Source: Methanolobus halotolerans (GTDB lineage: Archaea; Halobacteriota; Methanosarcinia; Methanosarcinales; Methanosarcinaceae). Taken from it: a DNA stretch of 64,000 nucleotides. Positions 27,636 through 37,969 of the stretch are shown here, piece by piece; the stretch's first letter is position 1; every line of letters begins with the position of its first letter. The notes beneath the pieces were generated by a model. It searched no databases, was not told the DNA's origin, and saw only the letters and a list, made by a program, of their open reading frames with translations. Position numbers and translations under genes: made by a program. The stretch lies in assembly GCF_004745425.1 (NCBI RefSeq), contig NZ_PGGK01000005.1, positions 62,001-126,000 on the forward strand, in the 5' to 3' direction.

Positions 27636-27839
27636 TGAAGATTATTATATAAGATAATATATAAAAACTCTTTGTTTTTTATCAAACTATAGTTTTCAGG
27701 TTATAAGAAATATGCCAGGTGAACCGATGGATTCTTGGTTGATAATAAGTTTTCATAACAATAAAATGACAGAATATAATAAGACAGAATATAATAAATG
27801 TCAAAGCATCCTAAAAAAGAAAAGGTTCTGGTATTGTCC

Positions 27840-28739
27840 TCAGGCCGGAGACACAAGTTCACCGAAATTCTCTTCGTATCTTTTCTCCATCTCTTCCCAG
27901 CCAGGAAGATCTGTCTGGCACCCAATACTCTGCACTGCAAAGGAAGCAACAGTGGCACCGATCCTGCCGCAGATCCCGAGAGGGTAGTTGCGGGTGTATG
28001 CAAGCAGGAAACCTGCCCTGTATGCATCCCCCGCACCTGTGGGGTCCATTGCCTTCACAGATACCACGGGAATCGAGATTGCCTCTCCGTTATGATGTAT
28101 GATGCTGCCTTTTACATCGTATGTTACAATAACTGTCCCGATCATTTCCAGAATGTCGTCAAAGCATTTGCCGGTCATGTCACAGACACGCTGGATCTCA
28201 TGCCTGTTCGTGAACAGCATATTGGTGTTCTCAAGTATGCTCTCGAGATTCTCCTGAGAGTATGTCACAAGATCCTGTCCGGGGTCAAAGGAAACAAAAC
28301 CGGCCTTTTTCGCTATCTTTGCATTGTAGGTCGAGTCGGAGGTTGCAAGGTGCACAAAGTCCACAACTGGAGGGTCAAGCTCCTGCAGGTGTACTGATGC
28401 CCCCCAGTCAAAGTAAGTGCTCTGATTGTGTTCCCTGTCAGTGAATACAAAGGCCCTGGTGCTCTTCTCATTCTCGAATCTGTGAAGCAGCGATAGGTCC
28501 ACACCGTGTTTTTCCAGTTCTGACTCATATCCCGAGGATGCAAAGTCTCCGCCGACTGCAGATATTAACTGGCATCTGCCGCCAAGCCTTGCAATCGCGA
28601 TCGCGATATTTGCAGCTCCCCCGCCATAATACTCATTGTATTCAATTATTGGATGGGACTCGTTGTGTACGGCTATGTTCTCAACATCAAAAAGAAGATC
28701 TATGGCAGCGTGACCGACAACCGAGATAACTTTGTCCAT
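27840..28739 (-). CDS. PfkB-family sugar kinase
   Basis: The roughly 300-residue ribokinase-like fold shows the N-terminal GHAAIDLLFDVENI, the substrate-site signature EYYGGGAANIAIAIARLGG at about residues 35-53, and the C-terminal signature DPTGAGDAYRAGFL with catalytic Asp. Such archaeal enzymes phosphorylate sugars or nucleosides; the substrate is not predictable. ATG at 28739 is preferred, since it starts directly with the first beta strand; the TTG/ATG cluster up to 28751 is the alternative. It follows UPF0212 by 18 bases and closes the dphB-HerA operon. Confidence 0.85.
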   Translation of the reverse strand: MDKVISVVGHAAIDLLFDVENIAVHNESHPIIEYNEYYGGGAANIAIAIARLGGRCQLISAVGGDFASSGYESELEKHGVDLSLLHRFENEKSTRAFVFTDREHNQSTYFDWGASVHLQELDPPVVDFVHLATSDSTYNAKIAKKAGFVSFDPGQDLVTYSQENLESILENTNMLFTNRHEIQRVCDMTGKCFDDILEMIGTVIVTYDVKGSIIHHNGEAISIPVVSVKAMDPTGAGDAYRAGFLLAYTRNYPLGICGRIGATVASFAVQSIGCQTDLPGWEEMEKRYEENFGELVSPA

Positions 28740-28757
28740 AATACATCTCATTCACGA

Positions 28758-29102
28758 TTATTCATCGAAGGGTTGTACATCTATAACATCCAGAGGTACG
28801 TCCCTGAGAGCCCTTCCAATTACGGATTTGGATATCCTTGCGGCATGTTCTTCGCTTTCTGCATCAAAAACCTTCATCTCAAGAACAAGTCCTACTATGG
28901 CTGTATTGGCTGCAAGGAAAACGCTGGAGAAAGGCTCTTTACAGGAAGGGCAGAAAGTAGTTCCAATATCCACTTCAACGTAATCGAGTTTAGGGTTAAG
29001 GCGTTTACCTGCCTCTGATATAGCAACACCGATTGCATCATCGGCAGTCTTTACATCCCTTACCAACCAGGCGGCTTCAAGTGTAACATGATAATTAGGC
29101 AT
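28758..29102 (-). CDS. UPF0212/DUF555 family protein
   Basis: This 114-residue archaeal conserved protein of unknown function is recognised by its start [20 protein letters not shown], the CxxC in [16 protein letters not shown], and the end [15 protein letters not shown]. The CxxC could bind metal with partner residues. It lies between DUF357 and the PfkB kinase in a tight minus-strand operon. Confidence 0.85.
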   Translation of the reverse strand: MPNYHVTLEAAWLVRDVKTADDAIGVAISEAGKRLNPKLDYVEVDIGTTFCPSCKEPFSSVFLAANTAIVGLVLEMKVFDAESEEHAARISKSVIGRALRDVPLDVIDVQPFDE

Positions 29103-29146
29103 CTCTTTTACTCCGGTATAATTTCTTCTTCAACTCAATTTATTAT

Positions 29147-29428
29147 TCAAATGGTAAATAGCACATCGTCATCAACATCGAACAGGCCAAGCCGTGCACC
29201 GGCATCAAGCCAGGCATGGCCATAACTGAAACATACAAGTGCATTCACAGGATCGTCAGTCTCCATGAAATGCAGGCCGTCATTGTAATACGAACTTGCC
29301 ATGCTACGATAATCCTGGGCCACCTTATACATATGCGATTGTTCGATAGGAGCGAACCCGGCTTTTTGCAACGCTGCCCTTAGTAGTCCCTCATATCTTT
29401 TAACCTTTTCATTCAGATCTGCAGCCAT
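29147..29428 (-). CDS. DUF357-family protein
   Basis: This 93-residue all-helical protein is typical of the archaeal DUF357 family: an N-terminal helix NEKVKRYEGLLRAALQKAG and the conserved DPVNALVCFSYGHAWLDAGA. The second half looks like a TPR-type helix pair. The function is unknown. Its start is 20 bases after the HerA-type gene stop, consistent with one operon. Confidence 0.85.
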   Translation of the reverse strand: MAADLNEKVKRYEGLLRAALQKAGFAPIEQSHMYKVAQDYRSMASSYYNDGLHFMETDDPVNALVCFSYGHAWLDAGARLGLFDVDDDVLFTI

Positions 29429-29448
29429 ATCAACATCCGACCTAAGTT

Positions 29449-31137
29449 CTACTTTCCGCCCCCGAATATCCTGGTGAACAGTTTTCCACCATCATTTTTC
29501 GGAGGACGGGATGGTTTTCTTTTAGGAGGCGGTGCACTAACCCGATTCTCTTCTATTGTTGCAGGTTCTGCAGCAGATGGCAGAGGTGGTGCTGTTTTCC
29601 TCAATACCGGTGTTTCCTCCGGCAAAGGTGGTGCATTGGCCACAGGTGGTGGAGGTGGCAGACTCTGGGTCTGTGCGGCCATGAGCACATTGACAGATTC
29701 ACCACCGTGCTTGGATCTCCGTATTCTTATATCGACAAGTATGGGCCTCTCGATATCATTGCTCACAAGCATGGCAACGCCCGCTGGCAGTCGCATGAGT
29801 TCATCCTCCACATAGGAGTTGACACCCTCGAGTCCTTTGCTTATAGCTTTTAAGTCATTGGGGTTTGTAACCTTCATGATTATCTGGGTGCCGCACTGGG
29901 AAAGTACATTTTTGTCAATTCTTGCGGGACGCTGGGATATGACCATCATGCCCAGTCCGAATTTCCTGCCTTCGGATGCTATGGTCCTGAGAATGTCCGT
30001 ACTCACCGTCTTGCTGAATCCTTTCTCCGGTGCATAGTTGTGCGCTTCCTCGATCACCAGCATTCCTGGCGGTACCCGGTCCAGTTTCCTTGCCTCGAAA
30101 AGGTTCAAACAGAGTTGTGCGACTATCATACTCTGCATATCAGGAGGTACGCCCTTGAAATCGAGTATCGCAACCTTTCCCTTGCGTACAAGCGCCTCTA
30201 TCGGCGTAGGGTTCGGTGACAGTATGTCCGTGTCCCTTATGTTCTCAAGCATGCTGATAACTGACCACTTTGCCTTGCTCTTATCATTGCCGACAGCAAA
30301 TATGATATCATCAATTGTATATGTCTCCATTTCGGCTCTCAGGCTCTGTATGGCCTCGTAGAGTATTCCTGTATGGGTCGTAGAGAAATTATCAGGGAAT
30401 ATGGAGGTCAGATCCTTTACAGTCAGGTTCATACCGTTCAAGCGGAATGTTTCGTCAGCATCCGGGTTTATAGCCTTGTTAGCAGGAGTGTAGACTGTTA
30501 CCCTGTCCGCATAAGACTTTGGTGTGACACCGTACTTCTTAAAGGCTTCAGGGTCATCCGGCCCCTGCATTTTGAGCGAGGTATATTCGCTGTGGGGATC
30601 GATGATCAGAAGAGGTATATCCCTGTCCATCAGTTCTTCAAGTATCACCGCAGCAGTATAGGATTTTCCACTACCGGTCTTGGCAAGTATGCTGCAGTGC
30701 TTCTGCACAAGGCTGTTCACACTCAGCTGGACCTTTATACCTGTTCCTTCAAGCAGGCCTATGTTCATGTCCTGTCCCAGCAGGCCTAACACTGAACGGA
30801 TCAACCCTTCATCTGCTATATATATCAGGTCCCCCGGACTGAAAGGTATCGTTGGTGACCTGAGCATACCCTCTTTGTCCCGGGTCCCGATCACAATCAC
30901 CTCCGCTACTATACGGTCATCACTTTTGTCCTTTCGCTGACCTGCCTTTGCCTCTTCGATCGTGAAAGATTCACTCGATCTTGTGATATTAATTACCTGT
31001 GCAAGTACCCACCCGTCGGTTTCATGCCATGCCTTGATATATGCACCCCTATATACGGCAGTGCTGTCAGACACAAGCATTTTGAACTCAAGAGTACCTG
31101 TTTCTCCAAAGATTACGCCTACTGAACCTCGAACCAT
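29449..31137 (-). CDS. HerA-family ATPase (FtsK-HerA superfamily)
   Basis: The 562-residue protein has a beta-barrel HAS domain (about residues 1-110). A RecA-type motor follows: Walker A ILAKTGSGKSYTAAVILEEL at about 150, Walker B GMLVIEEAHNYAPEKG at about 345, and the sensor ISQRPARIDKNVLSQCGTQI at about 385. The last 80 residues are proline-rich and end in a basic KPSRPPK...FTRIFGG segment. HerA proteins are hexameric DNA translocases, often in end resection with NurA; no nurA gene is adjacent. The neighbours dphB and DUF357 are housekeeping genes. Confidence 0.85.
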   Translation of the reverse strand: MVRGSVGVIFGETGTLEFKMLVSDSTAVYRGAYIKAWHETDGWVLAQVINITRSSESFTIEEAKAGQRKDKSDDRIVAEVIVIGTRDKEGMLRSPTIPFSPGDLIYIADEGLIRSVLGLLGQDMNIGLLEGTGIKVQLSVNSLVQKHCSILAKTGSGKSYTAAVILEELMDRDIPLLIIDPHSEYTSLKMQGPDDPEAFKKYGVTPKSYADRVTVYTPANKAINPDADETFRLNGMNLTVKDLTSIFPDNFSTTHTGILYEAIQSLRAEMETYTIDDIIFAVGNDKSKAKWSVISMLENIRDTDILSPNPTPIEALVRKGKVAILDFKGVPPDMQSMIVAQLCLNLFEARKLDRVPPGMLVIEEAHNYAPEKGFSKTVSTDILRTIASEGRKFGLGMMVISQRPARIDKNVLSQCGTQIIMKVTNPNDLKAISKGLEGVNSYVEDELMRLPAGVAMLVSNDIERPILVDIRIRRSKHGGESVNVLMAAQTQSLPPPPPVANAPPLPEETPVLRKTAPPLPSAAEPATIEENRVSAPPPKRKPSRPPKNDGGKLFTRIFGGGK

Positions 31138-31216
31138 TTTTCATCCCTCAAATTCCTGGTTTCTGGTTATATGTTTGGGTTGTATTATTATATTTCCCCT
31201 GCAAATCATAATTTTT

Positions 31217-32020
31217 TCAATCTTCTGTGGAATACATAATTTCAGGTGGTGCCCCTGCAAGTTTGACAAGCGCTTCGGCCTCGATGAAATGCAGTGCTGC
31301 CGGAATGACAACTATGTGCAGCGGCCCGCCGAAATCATGTTCCTTTAGTTTGTTTACATAGCCTGCTTTGACACTGGGTTCCGGTGAACCTGCCCGTGCT
31401 ATGCCCACAGCAATAGTATTATCCATTATTCCTTCGGCCCTTCGGCCTTCAACTTCAAGGAGAAGTTCCAGTGCCTGGTTTACTGTCATATAGCCTTTTT
31501 TCTTATCGATATCCAGGAAGATAAGGGTGTGCATATCCTTTTCCATGTTCATTTTGATAGTATCATAAGGAGTTTCCGATACTATGGTCCTGCCCCTGCT
31601 GCTAGTATAAGGATGTGGAATGGTGGATGCTTTTCCAAAACGATAGTTCTGGAGACCGGACAGGCCACAGACAGCTGATGAAATTGAGGCTCCGTGGATG
31701 AGTTCCGTTCCGATGCCCGCATCCTGTGCCCTCAGGCGAAGGTCCACATGGGTCGTGGAAACCATAGTATCGCCACCGGTGAGGAAAACAATATTCTTCT
31801 CCTTTGCATGATCTATCCACCCGGGATACTGTTCCACATCTTCCCTTGAGAGTATACGGACCTTCTTACCGTAGAGCTCTTCAAGCCTCTCAATAGTAGT
31901 ACCCATGAGTACTGAGGTATAGAATTCCGCGAAGACCATATCTGCATTCTGCACGGCCTCAAGTCCCTTAACAGAGATATCTTTTTCATCAAAAAGACCC
32001 AGTCCTATGAAAGTGAGCAT
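31217..32020 (-). CDS. dphB: Diphthine synthase
   Basis: This SAM-dependent methyltransferase methylates the modified histidine of elongation factor 2 in diphthamide synthesis. The 267-residue protein shows MLTFIGLGLFDEKDISVKGL, AEFYTSVL, IVFLTGGDTMVSTTHVDLRL and ELIHGASISSAVCGLSGLQN, all typical of archaeal DphB. It is the first gene of the minus-strand operon leading to HerA, DUF357, UPF0212 and the PfkB kinase. Confidence 0.95.
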   Translation of the reverse strand: MLTFIGLGLFDEKDISVKGLEAVQNADMVFAEFYTSVLMGTTIERLEELYGKKVRILSREDVEQYPGWIDHAKEKNIVFLTGGDTMVSTTHVDLRLRAQDAGIGTELIHGASISSAVCGLSGLQNYRFGKASTIPHPYTSSRGRTIVSETPYDTIKMNMEKDMHTLIFLDIDKKKGYMTVNQALELLLEVEGRRAEGIMDNTIAVGIARAGSPEPSVKAGYVNKLKEHDFGGPLHIVVIPAALHFIEAEALVKLAGAPPEIMYSTED

Positions 32021-32119
32021 GGTCGGAAAAACGGTTCTTTATATGTTAAAGTTTTCGCAAGTTGGTTCTTTCAACAAGAGAATATTATTATATAAAAAAA
32101 TAATATAATGGGGATATAT

Positions 32120-33703
32120 ATGGCGACATGGGAAGATGAACCAACGAATGAAGAACTTAAAAAAATTAATCAAGAAAAGATTGATAAATTAATTGAAAAA
32201 ATTGATAATCAAAATAATAGGGAAGTTCTTCACAATTATGTAAAATACATGTTGAGAAAGAAATTTTCTTTCAAAACTATTTCTGATAAAATAAGGGTGT
32301 TGGAAAAACTTTCAAATATTGTATCAAAAGATTTTGGCGATATGACATATGATGATATGGAAGATTATATTGAATCAGATGATTTTCTACTTAAAAAGAA
32401 AGGTGATGTATTTGAAGAAATTTCTGATGGTGCACAAAACAATTACAAATCAGTGATTCAAACATTCTTCTTAATATTTGATAACAACTTTGGAAAATCA
32501 AAAGAAGATAGAAGGAAAATAAAAAAGAAGGATTATCCAGAATTAGTTGATTTCTTTGAATTTGTAAAAGTTGATGATTCCATTAAACAGGATGATTTAC
32601 TAACAGATGAAGAAATACTTGCAATGCTACATGCTGAAAGTGGACTTGATGAAACTGGTAAAAAAGTAAGAGAACCAAATCTTAGGAATCAGCTTTTAAT
32701 ATCGATGTTATATGATTCAATGGGTCGAAGAAATGAAGTACTATCACTAAATGAAAACGATATTAAACAAGATAAATATGGTTTCTACATCAAAATACGT
32801 GATGAAACATCAAAGACATTTGGTAGACGTGTAAGACTGGATTTATCTGTTACATATTTAAAACAACTTAGGATAGATTTCAATTCCAACAGACCACTTT
32901 TCTTATCTAATCAGGGAAAAAGACTTGGAAGAAGTCAATGTAGTGTGATTCTAAAGAATGCAGCAGAAAAAGCAGGAATTACCAAGCGTATATTCCCTCA
33001 CCTGTTCAGACATACCAAAGCATCAAAAGTTGCAAGAGAATTACCTGAACTTGTCGTAAAGAATTTGGGTGGTTGGCAACCTAATTCGACTGCATTTTCC
33101 AGATACATAAAAATCAGTGAAATAGATGCAGATAATGCACAACTTAAACAGATGGGTCTAATTACGGATGAAGATATACGTGATGAATCACCATTGAAAC
33201 CCGTAATATGTCCAAGATGTAAGATAGAAAACCCACCAGAAGCAACAGGGTTTTGTTTTGCATGTGGTTTTGCACTTGATGGTAAAATTCCAGTTGAAAC
33301 TGAAATGGATATAATGGAACAGAAGTATGAAAATGTGCTAAAAAGAATGGAGAAGTTGGAAGCCCGTGACAATTTGCGAAATGAAATTGAAAAACTTGAA
33401 AAATTTGAGGATGATGCAGATGTTGAACTTGAACATTATAATGGATTGAAAAATGCAAAAAAATACAGTGGAAAAGATGCCACTATCTGCATGGAAAATA
33501 GTCTCAAAAAACATAAACTTGAAAATAAACTTGAATCAATTGATGCAGATTCAGATTTAACATTGGAAGAACAACAAGAATTATATCAGCAGCAAAAAAC
33601 TGAAGAAAGAAAAAATATTGATGACTTTATTAATAACAGCAAGTACAAAGGTGTTTTCAGATTGGTTGAGGAAGATGAAGACGAATCACTCCACACATCC
33701 TGA
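32120..33703 (+). CDS. Tyrosine recombinase with C-terminal zinc ribbon and coiled coil
   Basis: A SAM-like N-terminal core-binding domain spans about residues 20-170 and the catalytic domain about 185-345. Active-site residues are visible: Arg in YDSMGRRNEVLSL, HLFRHTKASK, the GGW of NLGGWQPNSTAF, and Tyr in SRYIKIS. After it come a four-Cys ribbon (CPRCKIENPPEATGFCFACG) and a long charged coiled coil. This build is typical of archaeal mobile-element recombinases. Codon use is AT-richer than in dphB, its divergent neighbour. ATG at 32120 is taken because GGGG lies 6 bases before it; 32108 is the alternative. A perfect terminator follows. Confidence 0.85.
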   Translation: MATWEDEPTNEELKKINQEKIDKLIEKIDNQNNREVLHNYVKYMLRKKFSFKTISDKIRVLEKLSNIVSKDFGDMTYDDMEDYIESDDFLLKKKGDVFEEISDGAQNNYKSVIQTFFLIFDNNFGKSKEDRRKIKKKDYPELVDFFEFVKVDDSIKQDDLLTDEEILAMLHAESGLDETGKKVREPNLRNQLLISMLYDSMGRRNEVLSLNENDIKQDKYGFYIKIRDETSKTFGRRVRLDLSVTYLKQLRIDFNSNRPLFLSNQGKRLGRSQCSVILKNAAEKAGITKRIFPHLFRHTKASKVARELPELVVKNLGGWQPNSTAFSRYIKISEIDADNAQLKQMGLITDEDIRDESPLKPVICPRCKIENPPEATGFCFACGFALDGKIPVETEMDIMEQKYENVLKRMEKLEARDNLRNEIEKLEKFEDDADVELEHYNGLKNAKKYSGKDATICMENSLKKHKLENKLESIDADSDLTLEEQQELYQQQKTEERKNIDDFINNSKYKGVFRLVEEDEDESLHTS

Positions 33704-33731
33704 AGTCAACCCTATTTTCACCCATAAAATA

Positions 33732-33768
33732 GATAGATGTATTATTTCATCTATCCTTCTTTTTCTTT
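33732..33768 (+). terminator. Terminator hairpin after the integrase gene
   Basis: GATAGATG (33732-33739) pairs perfectly with CATCTATC (33748-33755) and is followed by CTTCTTTTTCTTT. It lies 29 bases after the recombinase stop codon. Confidence 0.7.
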
Positions 33769-34251
33769 CCATTTAATTCAATCGAATTATGATAATTTCA
33801 CTGAAATCATCAATCTAAACTTCTATAATAATTTCAATGATTTTATTAATTACATTCATATTTCAAAAATCAATGATATAAATTCAAAAATCATTCATAC
33901 ATCTCTATCCCACCCTTAACTATCCCCAAAACCCACCCGAAAAGACCGAAATCCGCCCGAATCGCAAAGGAAAATCCATTATTCATATCATTCATTGGCT
34001 AGCCGGAAAAGTGTCTGTCTGGCTGTCTATGTGAATGTCAGTTTCGGATACTTTTAGGGATTGAAAATTTGTAATTAATAGGCATTGAAAATGGCTCTGC
34101 AGAAAACCTATAAGAATCGCTATCATCAAAGCAAAATCTGTAACATCGTTCAATAGCTGGCAGTACATTTTGGATTGTTATTAAATTTGATTTTTGTTTG
34201 AATTTCTATATATATATATATAAATAGCATTAGAATATTAACATAAAATAT
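33769..34251. other. Intergenic region with promoter of the second GLUG gene
   Basis: The 60-codon AT-rich frame in its first part looks random and I do not call it. A (TA)n run ends in TATATAAATAG at 34217-34227, 25-35 bases before the ATG at 34252. This fits a TATA box for a leaderless transcript. Confidence 0.5.
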
Positions 34252-37200
34252 ATGTGGCTTAATACAAATCAATTTATAAACAAAAAACCATTGTATGTAT
34301 CGTATGTTAAATATTCTTTAATTCTTTTCTCATTAACTCTTCTCATATCAACTGCTTCTGCAGTACCTACTTTTATTGAGATATCTACGCCAGAAGAATT
34401 ACAAAATATGACTCAATATTTAAACAGGGATTACGTCTTAACACAAGATATAGATATGACAGGATTTGGAAACTTTGAACCGATAGGTAACGGTAGTAGT
34501 CCTTTTACAGGTTCTTTAGATGGTCAAAACTATACGATAACCGGATTATATATCAATAGACCAGATACAAGTGAGCCAGTAGGTATGTTTGGTGGGACAA
34601 ACAACGCACTTATAAAAAACATTGGATTGGAAAATGTAAATATATCGGGTAATGCACCGGTGGGTGGATTAATTGGTGAGAAATGGTGGGGAGCTATTGA
34701 AAATTCATATTCCACAGGATATATAACAGGTGAACAGTATGTAGGTGGATTGGTTGGCGAACAATGGGGTTCGGGAGATTCAACTATTGAAAACTCATAT
34801 TCCACATGTGATGTGACTGGTAGATTTGATATTGGTTCTCATGTTGGTGGCTTGGTTGGCTTCAATGGAAAGACCATTAAAAATTCATATGCTACGGGTG
34901 ATGTAAAAAGCAATGGTAATGGTGTTGGGGGATTGATTGGTACTAATGGAGGAACTATTGAAAATTCATATTCCACTGGTGCTGTGACTGGTGAATCTGA
35001 TATTGGGGGGTTGATTGGTAAGAATCAGAGTGGTGGGACTATTAATAATTCGTATTGGGATATTGAAACATCTGGACTAACTAACTCGGCTGGTGGTGAA
35101 AGCAAAACCACATCAGAAATGAAAAACTTGGGAACCTATGTTGGTTGGGACTTCACAAATACGTGGAAAATCCATCCATCAGTTAATGATGGATATCCAT
35201 ATTTAGTATCACTTTTCGATTCCTACGAAATATTTGAAGGCGGGGATGGTAGCTCTGATAATCCATATCAGATATCAAATGTCATTCAATTACAGGCAAT
35301 GACTATTGATTTGTATTCAAATTACACTCTGGTAAATGATATTGATGCATCTGAAACTGAAAATTGGAATAGTGAATCCGGAATTTTCAAAGGATTCCAG
35401 CCAATAGGGAACAATAGTGTAAAATTCACTGGCACTTTCGATGGTCAAAACAATACGATAACTGGCCTGTTCATTAACAGAACCATGTTGGGGGTAGGCC
35501 TTTTTGGATACACTGATACTGGTGCAACAATCAAGAATGTTGAGTTGGTTGATGTCAATATTACCGGAGAAAACTACGTAGGTGGCCTTGTTGGTTTTAA
35601 TAATGTGGGGATTATCACAGATTCACATTCCACAGGTGAAGTGACCGGAGAAAACTACGTAGGTGGCCTTGTTGGGACTATTGAGGGTGATGGTAAGGTC
35701 GAGAACTCATATTCCACATGCAAGGTAACAGGTGATGAGTTTGTCAGTGGCCTTGTTGGTTTTAATTCTTTTAGTGGTATTATTACGAATTCATATTCCA
35801 CAGGTGAAGTGAGTGGTAACGATAGAGTCGGTGGTCTTGTAGGTCACAACATTGGAAATATTGTGAACTCCTATTCCACAGGTAATGTGAATGGAACTAA
35901 TTGGGTAGGCGGACTTGTTGGTAATACACAAGGTTTTATCACAGATTCCTATTCAATCGGTGAAGTTACAGGTATTTCAGATGTAGGAGGACTAGTTGCT
36001 ACAAATACGGGTACTATTGAAAACTCATATTCCACAGCTAAAGTGACCGGTGATTCTGAGGTCGGTGGCCTTGTTGGTTCAAATGCTGGTGGTACTATTG
36101 ATAATTCATATTCCGTGGGGGATGTAGAAGGTAACACCGATGTTGGTGGATTGGTTGGTACGAATACAGGAACAATAACCGAATCGTACTGGGATAGTGA
36201 AACATCTTCTCAATCAGAAAGTGCTGGTGGAGTAGCTAGAACAACTTCACAAATGAAACAACAATCTACTTTTATAGATTGGGATTTCACACATAAATGG
36301 GAAATTCATTGTGCTGTGAACAATGGTTATCCATATTTGCAGAATTTAATCACATCGTATCCTATATTTGAAAATGGTGATGGTAGTGAAAACAATCCAT
36401 ATGAGGTATCTACAATATGCCAATTACAAGCCATGAATTTTGATTTATCAGCACATTATATTTTGATAAACGATATTGATATATCAGATACAAAGAACTG
36501 GAATGGTGGTGAAGGTTGGGAACCAATTGGTGATTTAAGTAATAAATTCAATGGTACTTTCGATGGTCAAAATTATACGATAACCGGATTGTTTATTAAC
36601 AGACCCACTGAAGATAATATAGGTCTCTTTGGACGCACTGATGCTGGTGCAACAATCAAGAATGTTGGGTTGGTTGATATTAATATTACCGGTCGTGTTC
36701 ATGTAGGTGGCCTTGTTGGTTATAGCAATGGAGGTACTATCATAGATTCATATTCCATGGGTGATGTGACCGGTAATACTATTGCCGGTGGCCTTGTTGG
36801 TCGAAATAAAGGTACTATTGAGAATTCATATTCCACAGGTGATGTGATAGGTTTTCTTCATATAGGTGGCCTTGTTGGTATTAATGCTATGGGAGGGACT
36901 ATCACAGATTCATATTCCATGGGTGATGTGACCAGTTACATTGAACGTGCCGGTGGCCTTGTTGGTTATAATGAAGGTACTATCATGGATTCTTATTCCA
37001 CAGGTGCTGTGACTGGTGAATCTAATATTGGGGGGTTGATTGGTTGGAATAATGGTGGAACCATAAGCAATTCATATTGGGATATTGAAACATCTGGACT
37101 AACTAACTCGGCTGGTGGTGAAAGCAAAACCACATCAGAAATGAAAAATCAAACCACATATAATGATTGGGATTTTATCAACAAATGGAACATCCACCCA

Positions 37201-37947
37201 GCTGTAAATGACGGATATCCATATTTACAAAGTTTATATGATTCATATACAATAGTTGAAGATGATGATGTGGCACAGCCTTCACGTAGTTCAAGGCAAC
37301 AGAATATTGCAGATTCAAAATCTCCATCTGAAAATATAGATACACTTTTCAGTAACAGGCAGAATGTTGGTGTTGGAAGTAAAGTTGAATATCATGTAAC
37401 TGCTGATGATATACCTGTAACTCTGATAAGTTTCGATTCCAACACCAATGAAGGAATAGTTGAAAATAGAATTAACCTTTTGAACAACGTTCCAGAAGGT
37501 ACTCCTTCACAAACTGCTCCGGTTTATAAGTTCATGGAGATTAATGTTGGTAGAACTGGAACTATTGGCAGTCATAATGCCGATAATATTTTCATCTATT
37601 TCAAAGTAGATAAAAAATGGGTAGAAGAGAACACTATTATTCCGGAATCCATTCGGATGGAGAGACTGAATAATGGTGTTTGGGAAAGATTACCAACTGA
37701 ACAACTGGATGAAGATGAAGAGTTCTTCTATTTCCTTGCACAGACTTCAGGATTTTCTATATTCTCCATTGCAGGTGATGAAAGAACTGTGACAGAAGAA
37801 ACCAATATCGTTGCAAGCTTTGAGGAACAACCAATCGATAATGTTGAAGATGAAAATAAATCAAATTTGTACATGATAGTTGGTATATTGATTGTAGCTA
37901 TTATGGCAATTGGATTTGTAATATATAAGAGAAAAGTACAGGATTGA
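34252..37947 (+). CDS. Giant surface protein with three GLUG-repeat blocks and PGF-pre-PGF domain
   Basis: The 1231-residue protein has a signal peptide ending near STASAVP (residue 38). Three large homologous blocks follow (about 40-325, 330-700 and 705-1000). Each starts with a strand-rich part (EPIG...FTGSLDGQNYTITGL), continues with GLUG repeats (VGGLVG...SYSTG) and closes with SYWDIETSG and a GYPYL motif. Then come a spacer, a PGF-pre-PGF domain (about 1055-1180, ending SGFSIFSIAGD), a membrane helix (about 1208-1226) and a basic tail. It is a paralog of the protein at 17528 but without the PKD domain. It lies inside the AT-rich element region. Confidence 0.85.
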   Translation: MWLNTNQFINKKPLYVSYVKYSLILFSLTLLISTASAVPTFIEISTPEELQNMTQYLNRDYVLTQDIDMTGFGNFEPIGNGSSPFTGSLDGQNYTITGLYINRPDTSEPVGMFGGTNNALIKNIGLENVNISGNAPVGGLIGEKWWGAIENSYSTGYITGEQYVGGLVGEQWGSGDSTIENSYSTCDVTGRFDIGSHVGGLVGFNGKTIKNSYATGDVKSNGNGVGGLIGTNGGTIENSYSTGAVTGESDIGGLIGKNQSGGTINNSYWDIETSGLTNSAGGESKTTSEMKNLGTYVGWDFTNTWKIHPSVNDGYPYLVSLFDSYEIFEGGDGSSDNPYQISNVIQLQAMTIDLYSNYTLVNDIDASETENWNSESGIFKGFQPIGNNSVKFTGTFDGQNNTITGLFINRTMLGVGLFGYTDTGATIKNVELVDVNITGENYVGGLVGFNNVGIITDSHSTGEVTGENYVGGLVGTIEGDGKVENSYSTCKVTGDEFVSGLVGFNSFSGIITNSYSTGEVSGNDRVGGLVGHNIGNIVNSYSTGNVNGTNWVGGLVGNTQGFITDSYSIGEVTGISDVGGLVATNTGTIENSYSTAKVTGDSEVGGLVGSNAGGTIDNSYSVGDVEGNTDVGGLVGTNTGTITESYWDSETSSQSESAGGVARTTSQMKQQSTFIDWDFTHKWEIHCAVNNGYPYLQNLITSYPIFENGDGSENNPYEVSTICQLQAMNFDLSAHYILINDIDISDTKNWNGGEGWEPIGDLSNKFNGTFDGQNYTITGLFINRPTEDNIGLFGRTDAGATIKNVGLVDINITGRVHVGGLVGYSNGGTIIDSYSMGDVTGNTIAGGLVGRNKGTIENSYSTGDVIGFLHIGGLVGINAMGGTITDSYSMGDVTSYIERAGGLVGYNEGTIMDSYSTGAVTGESNIGGLIGWNNGGTISNSYWDIETSGLTNSAGGESKTTSEMKNQTTYNDWDFINKWNIHPAVNDGYPYLQSLYDSYTIVEDDDVAQPSRSSRQQNIADSKSPSENIDTLFSNRQNVGVGSKVEYHVTADDIPVTLISFDSNTNEGIVENRINLLNNVPEGTPSQTAPVYKFMEINVGRTGTIGSHNADNIFIYFKVDKKWVEENTIIPESIRMERLNNGVWERLPTEQLDEDEEFFYFLAQTSGFSIFSIAGDERTVTEETNIVASFEEQPIDNVEDENKSNLYMIVGILIVAIMAIGFVIYKRKVQD
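34640..37160 (+). repeat. Internal coding repeats, with a near-identical pair at 35041-35128 and 37055-37148
   Basis: The closing segments of blocks one and three share about 75 bases almost without change (TTGGGATATTGAAACATC and onward), far more alike than the surrounding repeats. This suggests recent duplication or gene conversion within the gene. Confidence 0.75.
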
Positions 37948-37969
37948 AGTAACAATTCAATCCTTTTTT
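37941..37969 (+). terminator. Terminator overlapping the stop codon of the second GLUG gene
   Basis: GGATTGAA (37941-37948) pairs with TTCAATCC (37956-37963), followed by TTTTTT. The stop codon TGA lies within the left arm, so gene and terminator form a compact unit. Confidence 0.7.

Noticed and set aside
32021-32119. Left attachment site of the mobile block
   Set aside because: I looked for a direct repeat matching sequences near 38, 43.5 and 63.4 kb and found none convincing by eye.
33737-33919. 60-codon plus-strand frame after the integrase
   Set aside because: It starts inside the terminator hairpin, is made of Phe/Ile/Asn/Tyr as expected from AT-rich DNA, and has no ribosome site.
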